Source: TK10-74A sp965263065 (lineage in GTDB: Bacteria > Chloroflexota > Dehalococcoidia > Bin125). Taken from it: DNA of 64,000 bases. The notes below the pieces were generated by a model that was not told where the DNA came from, did not search any database, and was given only the letters and a program-made list of their open reading frames with translations. The stretch's first letter is position 1. Every line of letters begins with the position of its first letter. Both the position numbers and the translations under genes were made by a program. The stretch is from the NCBI GenBank assembly GCA_965263065.1, contig CBDHGH010000003.1, forward strand, positions 2,604,001 to 2,668,000, written 5' to 3'. Shown piece after piece: positions 14,735 to 26,579 of the stretch.

Positions 14735-14844
14735 GACGTCGCACGCCCCGCAGCCCGGTTGTCAGCAGGGTCGTGTAGCGAAGACGTGGGGCCGAAGCTG
14801 TGGGCGAGTATCATGAAGCAAGCGGGCCGCAGGAGAGAACGCCG

Positions 14845-15189
14845 ATGAAGCTGACCTACGCCGTCGTCTTCGAGCAGACGCCCAACAACTACTGCGCCTA
14901 CGTGCCGGACGTGCCGGGCTGCATCAGCACGGGCAAGACCTGGGACGAGATGCAGGCGCTGATCCGGGAGGCGCTCAGCTTCCATATCGAGGATCTGCTG
15001 GAGCAGGGCGAGCCCCTCCCCGAGCCGAAGATGTCCATCAAGCAGGCGATCGCCTGCCACAACGAGCCCATCCCCGAGGATGTCCTCCGGTCGTACGCCG
15101 AGTACGGCGACGACACTCCCACGCTGTCGACGAGGGTCGAGCTCGTGGAGGTGGAGGTTCCGGCCCCGCAGGCGGCGCGGGCGAACTGA
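14845..15189 (+). CDS. HicB-like type II antitoxin-fold protein, orphan
   Basis: 114 residues from ATG 14845, with AGGAGAG about 8 bases before it. The segment MKLTYAVVFEQTPNNYCAYV followed by PDVPGCISTGKTWDEM and REALSFHIEDLLEQGEPLPEP is the HicB partial-RNase-H fold. In true HicAB pairs, HicB neutralises the HicA mRNA interferase. No HicA-like ORF is next to it on either side, and no C-terminal helix-turn-helix is evident; the C-terminus (VEVEVPAPQAARAN) looks unstructured. It may be a solitary family member with another role, as is common in GC-rich genomes. Confidence 0.8.
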   Translation: MKLTYAVVFEQTPNNYCAYVPDVPGCISTGKTWDEMQALIREALSFHIEDLLEQGEPLPEPKMSIKQAIACHNEPIPEDVLRSYAEYGDDTPTLSTRVELVEVEVPAPQAARAN

Positions 15190-15257
15190 AGCCCCGGGTC
15201 GATTCGGCCCCGGAGGTCAGGCGCGGCGGGGTCGGGGCGCGGGCCCCAGATCGACGC

Positions 15258-17342
<2,085 letters not shown>

Positions 17343-17435
17343 GGGGCCTCCGGGGGGGCAGGGATGGGGGCTGCGGATCGCAGCCCGGCTTGCGTCGCGC
17401 GACGGGCCGCAATGTATCGCGCGGCGATCAGCCGA

Positions 17436-18152
17436 TCAACCGCGCGGGGACAGTGGAGCAGACGGCTCGCCGGGCGGTCCGGCGCCCGCGGAGAGACGGT
17501 CCTGCAGCGCCTGAATGCGGGTCTCGAGTTCTTGTTGCACGGCGACGAGCGTGAGGTCGCCGCGGGTGCGCTCGGTGACGCCGCGGACCATATCGGTGTT
17601 GCGGCGCAGCCCCCGGGTGATGGCGTCCGGGTAGTCGAACGTGACGAGCAGCCCGTAGATCTCGTCCATTGCGCGCAGCAGCGACTCGGCCCGGTCGCGC
17701 TCGCCGTGGCGTAGCGAGTCGAGCGCGAAGCGGCGCAACTCGCCCACGGTTTCCGCCAGCCCGTTGAGGTATGCGGGGTACTCGACGCCGAGATCCTCGG
17801 GCGTGGGCAGGGGCCGGCCGGCGATCACGGCCAGGGTCAGCGAGGCCTCGGCCAGTTCCTTGAGGGCGTCGTGGAGGAAGCCGGCGTGGTAGATCTCGCC
17901 GTGCTCCGCCAGGGCGGTCTGAGCGCGGCGCGCGTCCGCCCGCGCCTGGGCCAGCAGCGCGCCGGCGGCGTCGAACTCGCGCCGGTGCACGGCGCGAATG
18001 CAGCCGGCGCTGTGCTGGATGATCCGGCGGGTGGCGGCGAGCGCCTCCTCGCGGGCGGCGTGGCGGGCGTCGAAGCTGGCGCGAATCCTCGCAAGGATGT
18101 CCTCCAGCGGGGGGCCGATGCCCGCCCCGTCGCGCTGCGGCGGCGATGACAC
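17436..18152 (-). CDS. Translin family protein (bacterial/archaeal type)
   Basis: 238 residues, all alpha-helical in character. The signature region near 190-215, FDYPDAITRGLRRNTDMVRG then VTERTRGDLT, is that of prokaryotic translin homologues. Earlier family-like segments are EEALAATRRIIQHSAGCIRAVHR and QARADARRAQTAL. Translins are octameric nucleic-acid-binding proteins that bind RNA or single-stranded DNA; the eukaryotic partner TRAX carries nuclease activity. The role in bacteria is poorly known. The GTG start at 18150-18152 overlaps the TAG stop of the fmdB-like gene (TAGTG), so translation is coupled. About 25 C-terminal residues are Gly/Pro-rich. Confidence 0.82.
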   Translation of the reverse strand: MSSPPQRDGAGIGPPLEDILARIRASFDARHAAREEALAATRRIIQHSAGCIRAVHRREFDAAGALLAQARADARRAQTALAEHGEIYHAGFLHDALKELAEASLTLAVIAGRPLPTPEDLGVEYPAYLNGLAETVGELRRFALDSLRHGERDRAESLLRAMDEIYGLLVTFDYPDAITRGLRRNTDMVRGVTERTRGDLTLVAVQQELETRIQALQDRLSAGAGPPGEPSAPLSPRG

Positions 18153-18496
18153 TAGAGATCCTTGACCGGGTCTGGCAGCTCGCCCGCGCGGGCGGCGTCG
18201 ATCATCTGCTTGGCCTCCGCGGGCATCTCGACGCCCAGCTCGTCGAAGCGCTTTTCGGCCCAGCGGCCGATCTGCCGCGGGTCCTTGTACGCATCTGGGC
18301 CGGCGCCGGGGTCCGGCGCTCCGTACTGCTCCATCACCTGCGCCTCGGTCTTGGGCGTCGCGAAGCGCGAGAGGGCGCGCGCGGTACGACCGCTGCCGCA
18401 GTGCTCGCAGTCGGGCCGCCGGGCGTTCTGCAACGACCGGTGGAAGGCCTCGGTGCGCTTGCCGCAGGCGGCGCAGTGGTACTCGTAGATCGGCAT
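18152..18496 (-). CDS. FmdB-family zinc ribbon protein
   Basis: 114 residues from ATG 18494-18496, with GGGGAGCG upstream. The first 50 residues are the FmdB/CxxC regulatory zinc ribbon: MPIYEYHCAACGKRTEAFHR and CEHCGSGRTARALSRF. The rest, about 65 residues, is charged and helical (AEKRFDELGVEMPAEAKQMI). The family was named after a putative regulator of formamidase genes, but its function is not established; it may be a translation- or nucleic-acid-associated zinc protein. It is translationally coupled to the translin gene downstream. Confidence 0.88.
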   Translation of the reverse strand: MPIYEYHCAACGKRTEAFHRSLQNARRPDCEHCGSGRTARALSRFATPKTEAQVMEQYGAPDPGAGPDAYKDPRQIGRWAEKRFDELGVEMPAEAKQMIDAARAGELPDPVKDL

Positions 18497-18582
18497 GGCA
18501 CGCTCCCCGGGGCGGGATCGTAGCACCGTCGCCCGAGGCAGGGGGGTGGGGGTCGCGCTCGCCGGGCCCTCAGCAGTCGCCC

Positions 18583-18966
18583 TCAGCAGTCGACCGCGTT
18601 GCGCACGTGCCGCGCGACGCTGAGCCGGCCACCCCGGGCGGGCGCGACGGCGATGACATCGATGCGGGCGTCGGGATCGTCGCCGCCGTCCTCGGCGAGA
18701 TCGGCGAGGTACGCCGCCGCGCCCAGACGCAAGCGCTCCTGCTTGGCCGGATCGACGGACTCCAACGCGGCCAGCGCGCCGCCGGGCCCGCGCCGGGTGC
18801 GCACCTCGACGAAGACGACCACGCCGCCGGGGTCGCGCGCGACGATGTCGATCTCGCCACCCTCGCTGCGGCGGTTGCGATCGAGCAGCGTGTAGCCGGC
18901 GCGAGTCAGGTACTTCGCCGCAACCTCCTCCCCGGCCTGGCCGAGCTGCCGCCGTGCGTCGGTCAT
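18583..18966 (-). CDS. YraN family (UPF0102) putative endonuclease
   Basis: 127 residues. The features GQAGEEVAAKYLTRAGYTLLDRN, GGEIDIVARD and VVFVEVRTRRG form the Holliday-junction-resolvase-like nuclease core (E, D and ExR/K) of the YraN family. RLRLGAAAYL and RIDVIAV complete the pattern. The biochemical role in bacteria is unsettled. YraN next to rnhB is a common bacterial arrangement, and here it directly follows rnhB with an 84-bp gap, which supports both calls. Confidence 0.92.
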   Translation of the reverse strand: MTDARRQLGQAGEEVAAKYLTRAGYTLLDRNRRSEGGEIDIVARDPGGVVVFVEVRTRRGPGGALAALESVDPAKQERLRLGAAAYLADLAEDGGDDPDARIDVIAVAPARGGRLSVARHVRNAVDC

Positions 18967-19050
18967 CGCTTCGCCGTTCGGGTGCGGGGCCGGGGCGTCA
19001 ACGGCGGTATCAACGGCGACCTCAACTGCAACATCGGTGGCGTGCGGATC

Positions 19051-19827
19051 TCAGAAGCCGAGCGGCCGGGGCGCCGGTCGCAGCGCCGCGCGGTCGCTGG
19101 CGCGGACCGGCGTAAAGCTGTAGCGATGCTCCGCGCACGGACCGTGGCGGCGCAGGGCGTCCAGATGCGCGGGCGTCCCGTAGCCCTTGTTGGCGGCGAA
19201 GCCGTAGCCCGGATAGGCGGCGGCGCGGGTCTCCATCCAGGCATCACGCGCGACCTTCGCCACCACCGACGCGGCGGCGATGCTGGTAGAGGACGCATCA
19301 CCCCCGATGATCGTCTCGAACGCACAATCAAAGTGGTGCGCGTCGCGGCCGTCGACCAGGACGTAGCTGACGGGCACGCCGACCCGCTCGGCGAGGTCGC
19401 TCAGGGCGCGGCGCATCGCCAATCGGGTGGCCTGCAGGATGCCCACGCTGTCGATCTCCTGAACGGCGGCCCAACCCACGCCCCAGCCCGGCACGACGTC
19501 CTTGATGGCGGCGGCGAGCTCGCGCCGGGCGCGGGCCGAGAGCTGCTTGCTGTCGCGGACCCGGCCCAGCCAGCCCGGCCGCGACCGAGGGTCGAGGCAG
19601 ACGGCGCCCGCGACGACGGGCCCGGCGAGCGGCCCGCGACCGACCTCGTCCACTCCGGCGACGACCCCGTACCCGGACGCCCAGAGCTGGAGTTCCCGGC
19701 GCCGGGTCGGACGCTGGGCGCCGCGTCGCCGGGGGGCAGCCCCCGCCCGGGGTGGAGTGATCCGCCCGGGACGCTGCCCGGGAGCAGGGTTGGGCGGCAG
19801 CGGCGGTTGGAAGGAGGAGGTCAGCAT
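19051..19827 (-). CDS. rnhB: Ribonuclease HII
   Basis: Removes ribonucleotides from RNA-DNA hybrids in DNA. The core begins GVVAGVDEVGRGPLAGPVVA with the catalytic Asp-Glu, followed by RVRDSKQLSARARRELA, VLVDGRDAHHFD, ASVVAKVARDAWM and YGFAANKGYGTPAHLDALRRHGPC, all typical of type 2 RNase H. From ATG 19825-19827 the protein has 258 residues with a Pro/Arg-rich N-terminal extension of about 50. An upstream ATG at 19921-19923 in the same frame would add 32 more residues; neither has a clear ribosome binding site. First gene of the rnhB-yraN-fmdB-translin-hppA run. Confidence 0.93.
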   Translation of the reverse strand: MLTSSFQPPLPPNPAPGQRPGRITPPRAGAAPRRRGAQRPTRRRELQLWASGYGVVAGVDEVGRGPLAGPVVAGAVCLDPRSRPGWLGRVRDSKQLSARARRELAAAIKDVVPGWGVGWAAVQEIDSVGILQATRLAMRRALSDLAERVGVPVSYVLVDGRDAHHFDCAFETIIGGDASSTSIAAASVVAKVARDAWMETRAAAYPGYGFAANKGYGTPAHLDALRRHGPCAEHRYSFTPVRASDRAALRPAPRPLGF

Positions 19828-20030
19828 GGGGTTGCTCGGCAGCCCAGGGGAATTGCGCCCGCAGGTGACCGGATCGTAGGCGCGGGCGGCGGCGGGGAGA
19901 AGGGGCGGGCTGCGTCCACCCATCGGGGGCGACGAGGCGGGCGGCCATCACCCCGCGATGACCGGGAATTGCGAACGTTACCGGCGAAACGTCGCCGGCC
20001 GGCGGGGGCGGGATCGGAGGCGTCCCCTGC

Positions 20031-20036
20031 TATATT
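20031..20036 (+). promoter_or_regulatory. Possible -10 element of ftsH
   Basis: TATATT stands out in otherwise very GC-rich sequence about 70 bases before the ftsH start. No convincing -35 is visible 16-18 bases upstream, so this is a weak call based on AT-richness and position. Confidence 0.3.
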
Positions 20037-20105
20037 GCCAGTGCAGATATTTCCAGTGGACCCGGGGCCGCTGCGGGGCGGGGGAGGGTCTGGAAAGAGG
20101 TCGCC

Positions 20106-22106
<2,001 letters not shown>

Positions 22107-22235
22107 TCCCCGCGTCACGGCGCCGGGCGGAGACTTGGGACGATTGGGGGCCCGGCGGCGCGGTCACTTGCCCCCCCATCGGGGGGCTCGTAGGCTGTTC
22201 CGGTACCCCTTCAACAGATGAGGTTCACGAAGACG

Positions 22236-22934
22236 ATGTACGCCGTCATCCGCACCGGCGGGAAGCAATATCGCGTGGAGGCGGGCCAGCAGCTCCGAGT
22301 GGAGAAGCTGTCCGGCGCCGCCGGCGACCGCGTGGAGTTCCCCGAGGTCCTCATGATCGGCGGCGACGGCGATGTCGCGGTCGGTACGCCGACCGTTGAG
22401 CACGCGAGGGTCGTTGGGGAGATCGTGGAGCAGGGCCGCGGCCGCAAGATCACGGTCTTCAAGTACAAGAGCAAGACGCGCTATCGCCGGCTGCGCGGGC
22501 ACCGGCAGCAGCAGACGTTGCTGGCGATCACCGAGATCCAATCTCCCGACGGACGGTCGGCCTCATGGGAGTTGCGCCGGCCGGGGGCGCTGACAGCGGA
22601 GTTGGACGACGCGCCGGCGGACCTGCGGGAGGACCTGCGGGAGGACGACCCGGAGGAGAGCGGCGTGGAGGCGACGCTCGTCGCCGAGGAGCCGGCAGCC
22701 CCGGAGGTCGTCGAGTCGGAGGTCGTCGAGGCAGCGCCGTCGGACGAGGCAGCGCCGTCGGACGAGGCAGCAGCAGTTGAAGAGGCCGGGGAGGCCGGGG
22801 CCGCGGAGACGGCGCCGGAGCCCGCGACCGCCGAGATCGCCGACGATGCGCCGGAGGCGGTCGCCAAGCCCGCAGCCCGGGCCCGCAAGACCGGCGCTAA
22901 GAAGGCCGCCGCCAAGAAGGCTGAGGAAGAGTAA
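22236..22934 (+). CDS. rplU: 50S ribosomal protein L21 with long acidic/Ala-rich tail
   Basis: Residues 1-103 are a full L21: MYAVIRTGGKQYRVEAGQQL, GRGRKITVFKYKSKTRYRRLRGHRQ and LLAITEI. After the normal end, about 130 further residues form a Glu/Ala-rich tail that ends in a Lys/Ala-rich stretch (ARKTGAKKAAAKKAEEE). The tail contains a short exact duplication (AAPSDE twice). ATG 22236 is preferred because L21 nearly always opens MYAVI; an in-frame ATG at 22218 would add six residues. Its stop overlaps the start of rpmA (TAATG). Confidence 0.93.
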   Translation: MYAVIRTGGKQYRVEAGQQLRVEKLSGAAGDRVEFPEVLMIGGDGDVAVGTPTVEHARVVGEIVEQGRGRKITVFKYKSKTRYRRLRGHRQQQTLLAITEIQSPDGRSASWELRRPGALTAELDDAPADLREDLREDDPEESGVEATLVAEEPAAPEVVESEVVEAAPSDEAAPSDEAAAVEEAGEAGAAETAPEPATAEIADDAPEAVAKPAARARKTGAKKAAAKKAEEE

Positions 22935-23215
22935 TGGCGCACAAGAAGGGGGTCGGGTCGTCCCGCAACGGCCGCGACAGCAATGCCAAGCGCCTGGGCG
23001 TCAAACTGTACGATGGCCAACTCGTGCGCACGGGCGGGATCATCGTGCGGCAGCGCGGGACGCGGATTCACGCCGGCAGCAACGTGGGCGTGGGTCGCGA
23101 CCACACGCTGTTCGCGCTGGCGGATGGCAAGATCAAGTTCGCCCCCTTCGCCAAGGGACGCCGCAAGCAGGTGAGCGTCCAGCCGATGGCGGTGGGGGTG
23201 CGAGAACTCTCATGA
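22934..23215 (+). CDS. rpmA: 50S ribosomal protein L27
   Basis: 93 residues beginning MAHKKGVGSSRNGRDSNAKR, the canonical L27 N-terminus that reaches the peptidyl transferase centre, then LGVKLYDGQLVRTGGIIVRQ and RIHAGSNVGVGRDHTLFAL. It carries no cleavable N-terminal leader of the Firmicutes type. ATG overlaps the TAA of rplU by one base, and the TGA overlaps the ATG of rpmE (ATGA), giving a tightly coupled ribosomal protein trio. Confidence 0.97.
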   Translation: MAHKKGVGSSRNGRDSNAKRLGVKLYDGQLVRTGGIIVRQRGTRIHAGSNVGVGRDHTLFALADGKIKFAPFAKGRRKQVSVQPMAVGVRELS

Positions 23216-23418
23216 AGGCCGACATCCATCCCAAGTACGGACCGGCGACGGTTCACTGCGGCTGCGGCAACTCCTGGGAGACCCGCGGGACCAAGGCCGA
23301 CATGCGGATCGAGGTCTGCAGCCAGTGCCATCCGTTCTTCACGGGCGAGCAGCGCATCGTGGACACAGCGGGCCGCGTGGAGCGGTACCGGCGTCGCTTC
23401 GGGCTGCCCGGGGACTAG
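23212..23418 (+). CDS. rpmE: 50S ribosomal protein L31, zinc-binding type
   Basis: 68 residues from ATG 23212. MKADIHPKYGPATVHCGCGN then SWETRG and IEVCSQCHPFFTGEQRIVDT give the four zinc ligands (CxC and CxxC), so this is the zinc-containing (C+) form. The basic end VERYRRRFGLPGD is usual. Its start codon overlaps the rpmA stop. A 22-bp perfect palindrome 27 bases downstream probably ends the operon. Confidence 0.95.
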   Translation: MKADIHPKYGPATVHCGCGNSWETRGTKADMRIEVCSQCHPFFTGEQRIVDTAGRVERYRRRFGLPGD

Positions 23419-23444
23419 CCGGGGCCGGCCAGCGGTACAGACGG

Positions 23445-23466
23445 ACGACCGGCGCGCGCCGGTCGT
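23445..23466 (+). terminator. Palindromic hairpin after rpmE
   Basis: ACGACCGGCGC followed directly by its reverse complement GCGCCGGTCGT, then TGTCG. It is a strong stem with no T run, placed between rpmE and the DUF1385 gene. Some readthrough is likely because the next gene is on the same strand only 34 bases later. Confidence 0.5.
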
Positions 23467-23499
23467 TGTCGATCAACGGAGAGCCCGTATCTTGGCGAC

Positions 23500-24435
23500 A
23501 TGAGTCTGCGCGAACAACATCGGGCGGTCCGCCAAGGCTACGGCGGCCAGGCCGTGATCGAGGGCGTGATGATCCGCGGCCCCCGGCACGCGACCGTGGT
23601 CTGCCGGCGGCCGGACGGGACCGTGGCCAGCCGGGCCCGGGCGCTGCGCTCGTCGTACACCGGCCGGGCGCGCAAGACGCCGCTGCTGCGCGGCGTGATC
23701 ATCCTCTGGGAGACGCTGCACCTGGGGATGTGGGCGCTGCTGTTCTCGCAGAACGTGGCGCTGGCCGAGGAGCCCGCCGACGAGGACAAGGGCATGGGCG
23801 TGCTGAACGTGATCACGATGCTGATCGCGTTCAGTATCGCGATCGGGATCTTCTTCCTCGCGCCCATCGTCGGGACGCGCTGGCTGGTCGCCCGCATCGA
23901 TCCCGACATCATCGCGATCGTGCTGGAGGGGGTGCTGCGGCTGGCCCTGCTGTTGGGCTACCTGGCCTTGATCGGACGGATGAGCGAGATCAAGCGGGTC
24001 TTTGAGTACCACGGGGCCGAGCACATGACGATCGCCGCCTGGGAGTCGGAGCAGGCGCTCACGGTCGAGAACGTGCGGCGCTACAGCCGGGCGCACCCGC
24101 GCTGCGGGACGTCGTTCCTGCTGGTCGTCGCGGTGGTGGCGATTCTGGTCTTCACGGCGCTGGGCACGCCGCCGCTGTGGTGGCACCTCACCAGCCGCAT
24201 CGTGTTCATTCCGGTCATCGCGGCGATCGCCTACGAGGCCATCCGCTTCGGCGGCAGCCACCGGCACATCCGGCTCGTCAACTGGCTGTTCGCGCCCAAC
24301 CTCTGGCTGCAGGCGCTGACGACGCGCGCGCCGCAGGACGACCAGATCGAGGTCGCGATCACGGCGATGGAAACGGCCCTGGCACACGAACTCGCGGACG
24401 CGCCGGCCGTCGCGGAGCCCGCGCCGGGCAGCTAG
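23500..24435 (+). CDS. DUF1385 (YqhQ-like) membrane protein
   Basis: 311 residues. The N-terminus has GYGGQAVIEGVMIRGPRH, the hallmark of DUF1385, followed by TPLLRGVIILWETLHLGMWAL, two membrane helices (LNVITMLIAFSIAIGIFFLA, VLEGVLRLALLLGYLALIG), then the conserved FEYHGAEHMTIAAWE and YSRAHPRCGTSFLL, and more helices to the C-terminus. The family is found in Gram-positives and Chloroflexi beside rpmE/prfA, as here; its function is unknown, possibly metal-dependent given the conserved His/Cys. The stop TAG overlaps the stop of the opposing LLM gene (CTAG). Confidence 0.9.
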   Translation: MSLREQHRAVRQGYGGQAVIEGVMIRGPRHATVVCRRPDGTVASRARALRSSYTGRARKTPLLRGVIILWETLHLGMWALLFSQNVALAEEPADEDKGMGVLNVITMLIAFSIAIGIFFLAPIVGTRWLVARIDPDIIAIVLEGVLRLALLLGYLALIGRMSEIKRVFEYHGAEHMTIAAWESEQALTVENVRRYSRAHPRCGTSFLLVVAVVAILVFTALGTPPLWWHLTSRIVFIPVIAAIAYEAIRFGGSHRHIRLVNWLFAPNLWLQALTTRAPQDDQIEVAITAMETALAHELADAPAVAEPAPGS

Positions 24436-25349
24436 TCGAAGGCCGCGATTACCTCTTCATCGAGCCGCTGGAAGTCGTCCGGGGTGTTGTAGAGCACTCC
24501 GAACATGATCTCCTGGGCGCCCGTGTCGATCAGCTCACCGACGCGCTGGACCACGTAGTCGGCCGGGCCGGCGACCGTGTTGGGTCCGATGGCCGCGATG
24601 AAGCGCTCGGCGCTGGCCGGATCGTCCGTGAGGCGGACGGGCACGAGCACGGTGGGCGTGATCTCGGCCGGGTCGCGGCCGACGTCGGCGCAGTGCTTTT
24701 CCACCACGTCCAGCTTGTGCCTGAGCAGCTCGGCGGAGACGCCCTTGCCGGCCCAGCCGTCGAGGTTGAGGACGTCGCCGTACATCGCGAGGGTGCGCAG
24801 GGTGCGCTTCTCGCCGGTGCCGCCGACGAGAAGCGGGATCGGGGCGTCGTAGCTTCCGGGCGACAGGGGCGCATCGTCCAGCGAGTAGTAGCGGCCCTGG
24901 AAGTCGACGGGCTCCTCGGCGTGGATGAGGGCGCGGAGCAGTTGCATCGCCTCCTGGAAGCGGTCCTGGCGCTCCTTCATGGAGGGGAAGTTCCAGCCGT
25001 AGGCCTCATGCTCACGCTGGAACCAGGAGGCGCCGATGCCCAGCACGAAGCGGCCATGCGAAATGTGGTCGATGCTGCCGGCGATCTTGGCCACGTGCGC
25101 GGGGTTGCGGTAGGTGTTGCCCAGCACGAGGTGGCCGATGCGCAGGGTCTCGGTGATCGAGGCCGCGGCGCCAGCGAGCGCCATCGCCTCGTAGGCGGGG
25201 AGGGGCTCCTGGTCGCGAGGCCGGTTGGGCGGCACGAAGTGATCGGCGAACCAGACGCTGCTCCAGCGGCCGGCGTCCATCGTCTCGACGACGGAGCGGA
25301 TGTCGTCCCAGGACGTGCGGTAGGCGCTGACCTGTGCGCCGAATTTCAT
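24432..25349 (-). CDS. LLM class F420-dependent oxidoreductase
   Basis: 305 residues, TIM-barrel luciferase-like monooxygenase family. MKFGAQVSAYRTSWDDIRSV, SSVWFADHFVPP, RIGHLVLGNTYRNPAHVAKI, then SIDHISHGRFVLGIGASW and PLLVGGTGEKRTLR are typical of F420-dependent members. The substrate cannot be told from sequence. An F420 cofactor fits the Chloroflexota. It follows the his genes on the same strand after a 77-bp gap but is probably not part of histidine synthesis. Confidence 0.9.
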   Translation of the reverse strand: MKFGAQVSAYRTSWDDIRSVVETMDAGRWSSVWFADHFVPPNRPRDQEPLPAYEAMALAGAAASITETLRIGHLVLGNTYRNPAHVAKIAGSIDHISHGRFVLGIGASWFQREHEAYGWNFPSMKERQDRFQEAMQLLRALIHAEEPVDFQGRYYSLDDAPLSPGSYDAPIPLLVGGTGEKRTLRTLAMYGDVLNLDGWAGKGVSAELLRHKLDVVEKHCADVGRDPAEITPTVLVPVRLTDDPASAERFIAAIGPNTVAGPADYVVQRVGELIDTGAQEIMFGVLYNTPDDFQRLDEEVIAAFD

Positions 25350-25426
25350 GGCGGGGCTCCTTGGCGGATGCGGACGCGCGGGTTGCGACCGGCGCGAGGA
25401 TAGCGCGGGGGGCGCGTCCGCGCCGC

Positions 25427-25753
25427 TCAGTCGTCGTGCAGGGCGCGGTAGAAGCAGCTGCGCTCCCCGGTGTGACAGCTGGGCCCGGCCGGCTCGGCCC
25501 GGACCAGGAGCGCGTCGACGTCGCAGTCCTTGCGGATCGACTTGAGGCGCAAGACGTTGCCGCTGGTCTCGCCCTTGGTCCAGTACTCCTCGCGGCTGCG
25601 GCTCCAGAAGGTCACCAGCCCCTTCTGGAGGGTGCGGCGCACGGCCTCCTCGTTCATGTAGGCGAGCATGAGGACCGCGCCGTCGGCGTCGTCCTGGACG
25701 ATGGCCGGGATCAGGCCGCGGTCGTCGTACTTGAGCGGGGGGATGTCAGGCAT
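25427..25753 (-). CDS. hisI: Phosphoribosyl-AMP cyclohydrolase
   Basis: Third step of histidine synthesis, opening the adenine ring of PR-AMP. 108 residues, cyclohydrolase domain only; the HisE pyrophosphohydrolase domain is not fused here. Motifs are GAVLMLAYMNEEAVRRTL, TFWSRSREEYWTKGETSGN, RKDCDVDALLV and CHTGERSCFY, including the zinc and magnesium ligands. The start overlaps the end of hisF by 8 bases, so the two are coupled. Confidence 0.96.
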   Translation of the reverse strand: MPDIPPLKYDDRGLIPAIVQDDADGAVLMLAYMNEEAVRRTLQKGLVTFWSRSREEYWTKGETSGNVLRLKSIRKDCDVDALLVRAEPAGPSCHTGERSCFYRALHDD

Positions 25754-26579
25754 CGGGGGTCACCGTTTCCGTCGGACTGTCGGTCGCTGCGTCGTCGAAG
25801 TGGGGATGCTCCAGCCGCATGGGCAAGCCGGCCGCGGCCATCTCGCGCTTGACGTCCATGATGCGGCAGGTCCCGAAGTGGAAGATGCTCGCGGCGAGGA
25901 CGGCGTCGGCGCCGCCCTCGCGCACGGCGTCGATCATATGACCGGCGTGCCCCGCGCCGCCGGAGGCGATCACGGGCACCGGGACGGCGGCGGTGATCGC
26001 GCGCAGCATCGGCACGTCGAAGCCGTCCTGGTGGCCGTCGGTGTCCATCGATGTGAGCAGGATCTCGCCCGCGCCCCGCTCGACGGCCTCGCGCGCCCAA
26101 GCGACGGCGTCGCGCCCGGTGGGGCGGCGGCCGCCGTGGCTGTAGACCTCGAAGTCGCCGCAGCGGTCGCCCGACAGCCCCTTGGCGTCGATGGCGACGA
26201 CGATGCACTGACTGCCGAAGCGCTGCGCGCCCTCGCTGATCAGCGCCGGGTTGGCGAGGGCGGCGGAGTTGATCGCGACCTTGTCCGCGCCCGACTCGAG
26301 CATCAGGCGCATGTCGAGGGTGGAGCGGATGCCGCCGCCGACGGTGAAGGGGATGAAGACCTGGTCGGCGGTGCGGCGCACCATGTCGACCACGGTCTCG
26401 CGCCCCTCGTGCGAGGCCGTGATGTCGAGGAAGACGAGCTCGTCGACGCCCTCCTGGTCGTAGGTGGCGGCGAGCTCGACGGGGTCGCCGGCGTCGCGCA
26501 ACTCGACGAAGGAGATGCCCTTGACCACGCGCCCGCGGTCGACGTCGAAGCAGGCGATCACGCGCTTGGTCAGCGTCAT
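25746..26579 (-). CDS. hisF: Imidazole glycerol phosphate synthase subunit HisF
   Basis: Cyclase subunit that uses ammonia from HisH to form IGP and AICAR. 277 residues, (beta/alpha)8 barrel. The catalytic Asp is in ACFDVDRGRVVKGISF, and the second in VVAIDAKGLSGD. LVFLDITASHEGR, TVGGGIRS, GAGEILLTSMDTDGHQDGFD and PVIASGGAGHAGH are conserved barrel loops. The N-terminus overlaps hisA (ATGA). The C-terminus runs about 20 residues beyond the usual end. Confidence 0.96.
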   Translation of the reverse strand: MTLTKRVIACFDVDRGRVVKGISFVELRDAGDPVELAATYDQEGVDELVFLDITASHEGRETVVDMVRRTADQVFIPFTVGGGIRSTLDMRLMLESGADKVAINSAALANPALISEGAQRFGSQCIVVAIDAKGLSGDRCGDFEVYSHGGRRPTGRDAVAWAREAVERGAGEILLTSMDTDGHQDGFDVPMLRAITAAVPVPVIASGGAGHAGHMIDAVREGGADAVLAASIFHFGTCRIMDVKREMAAAGLPMRLEHPHFDDAATDSPTETVTPDA

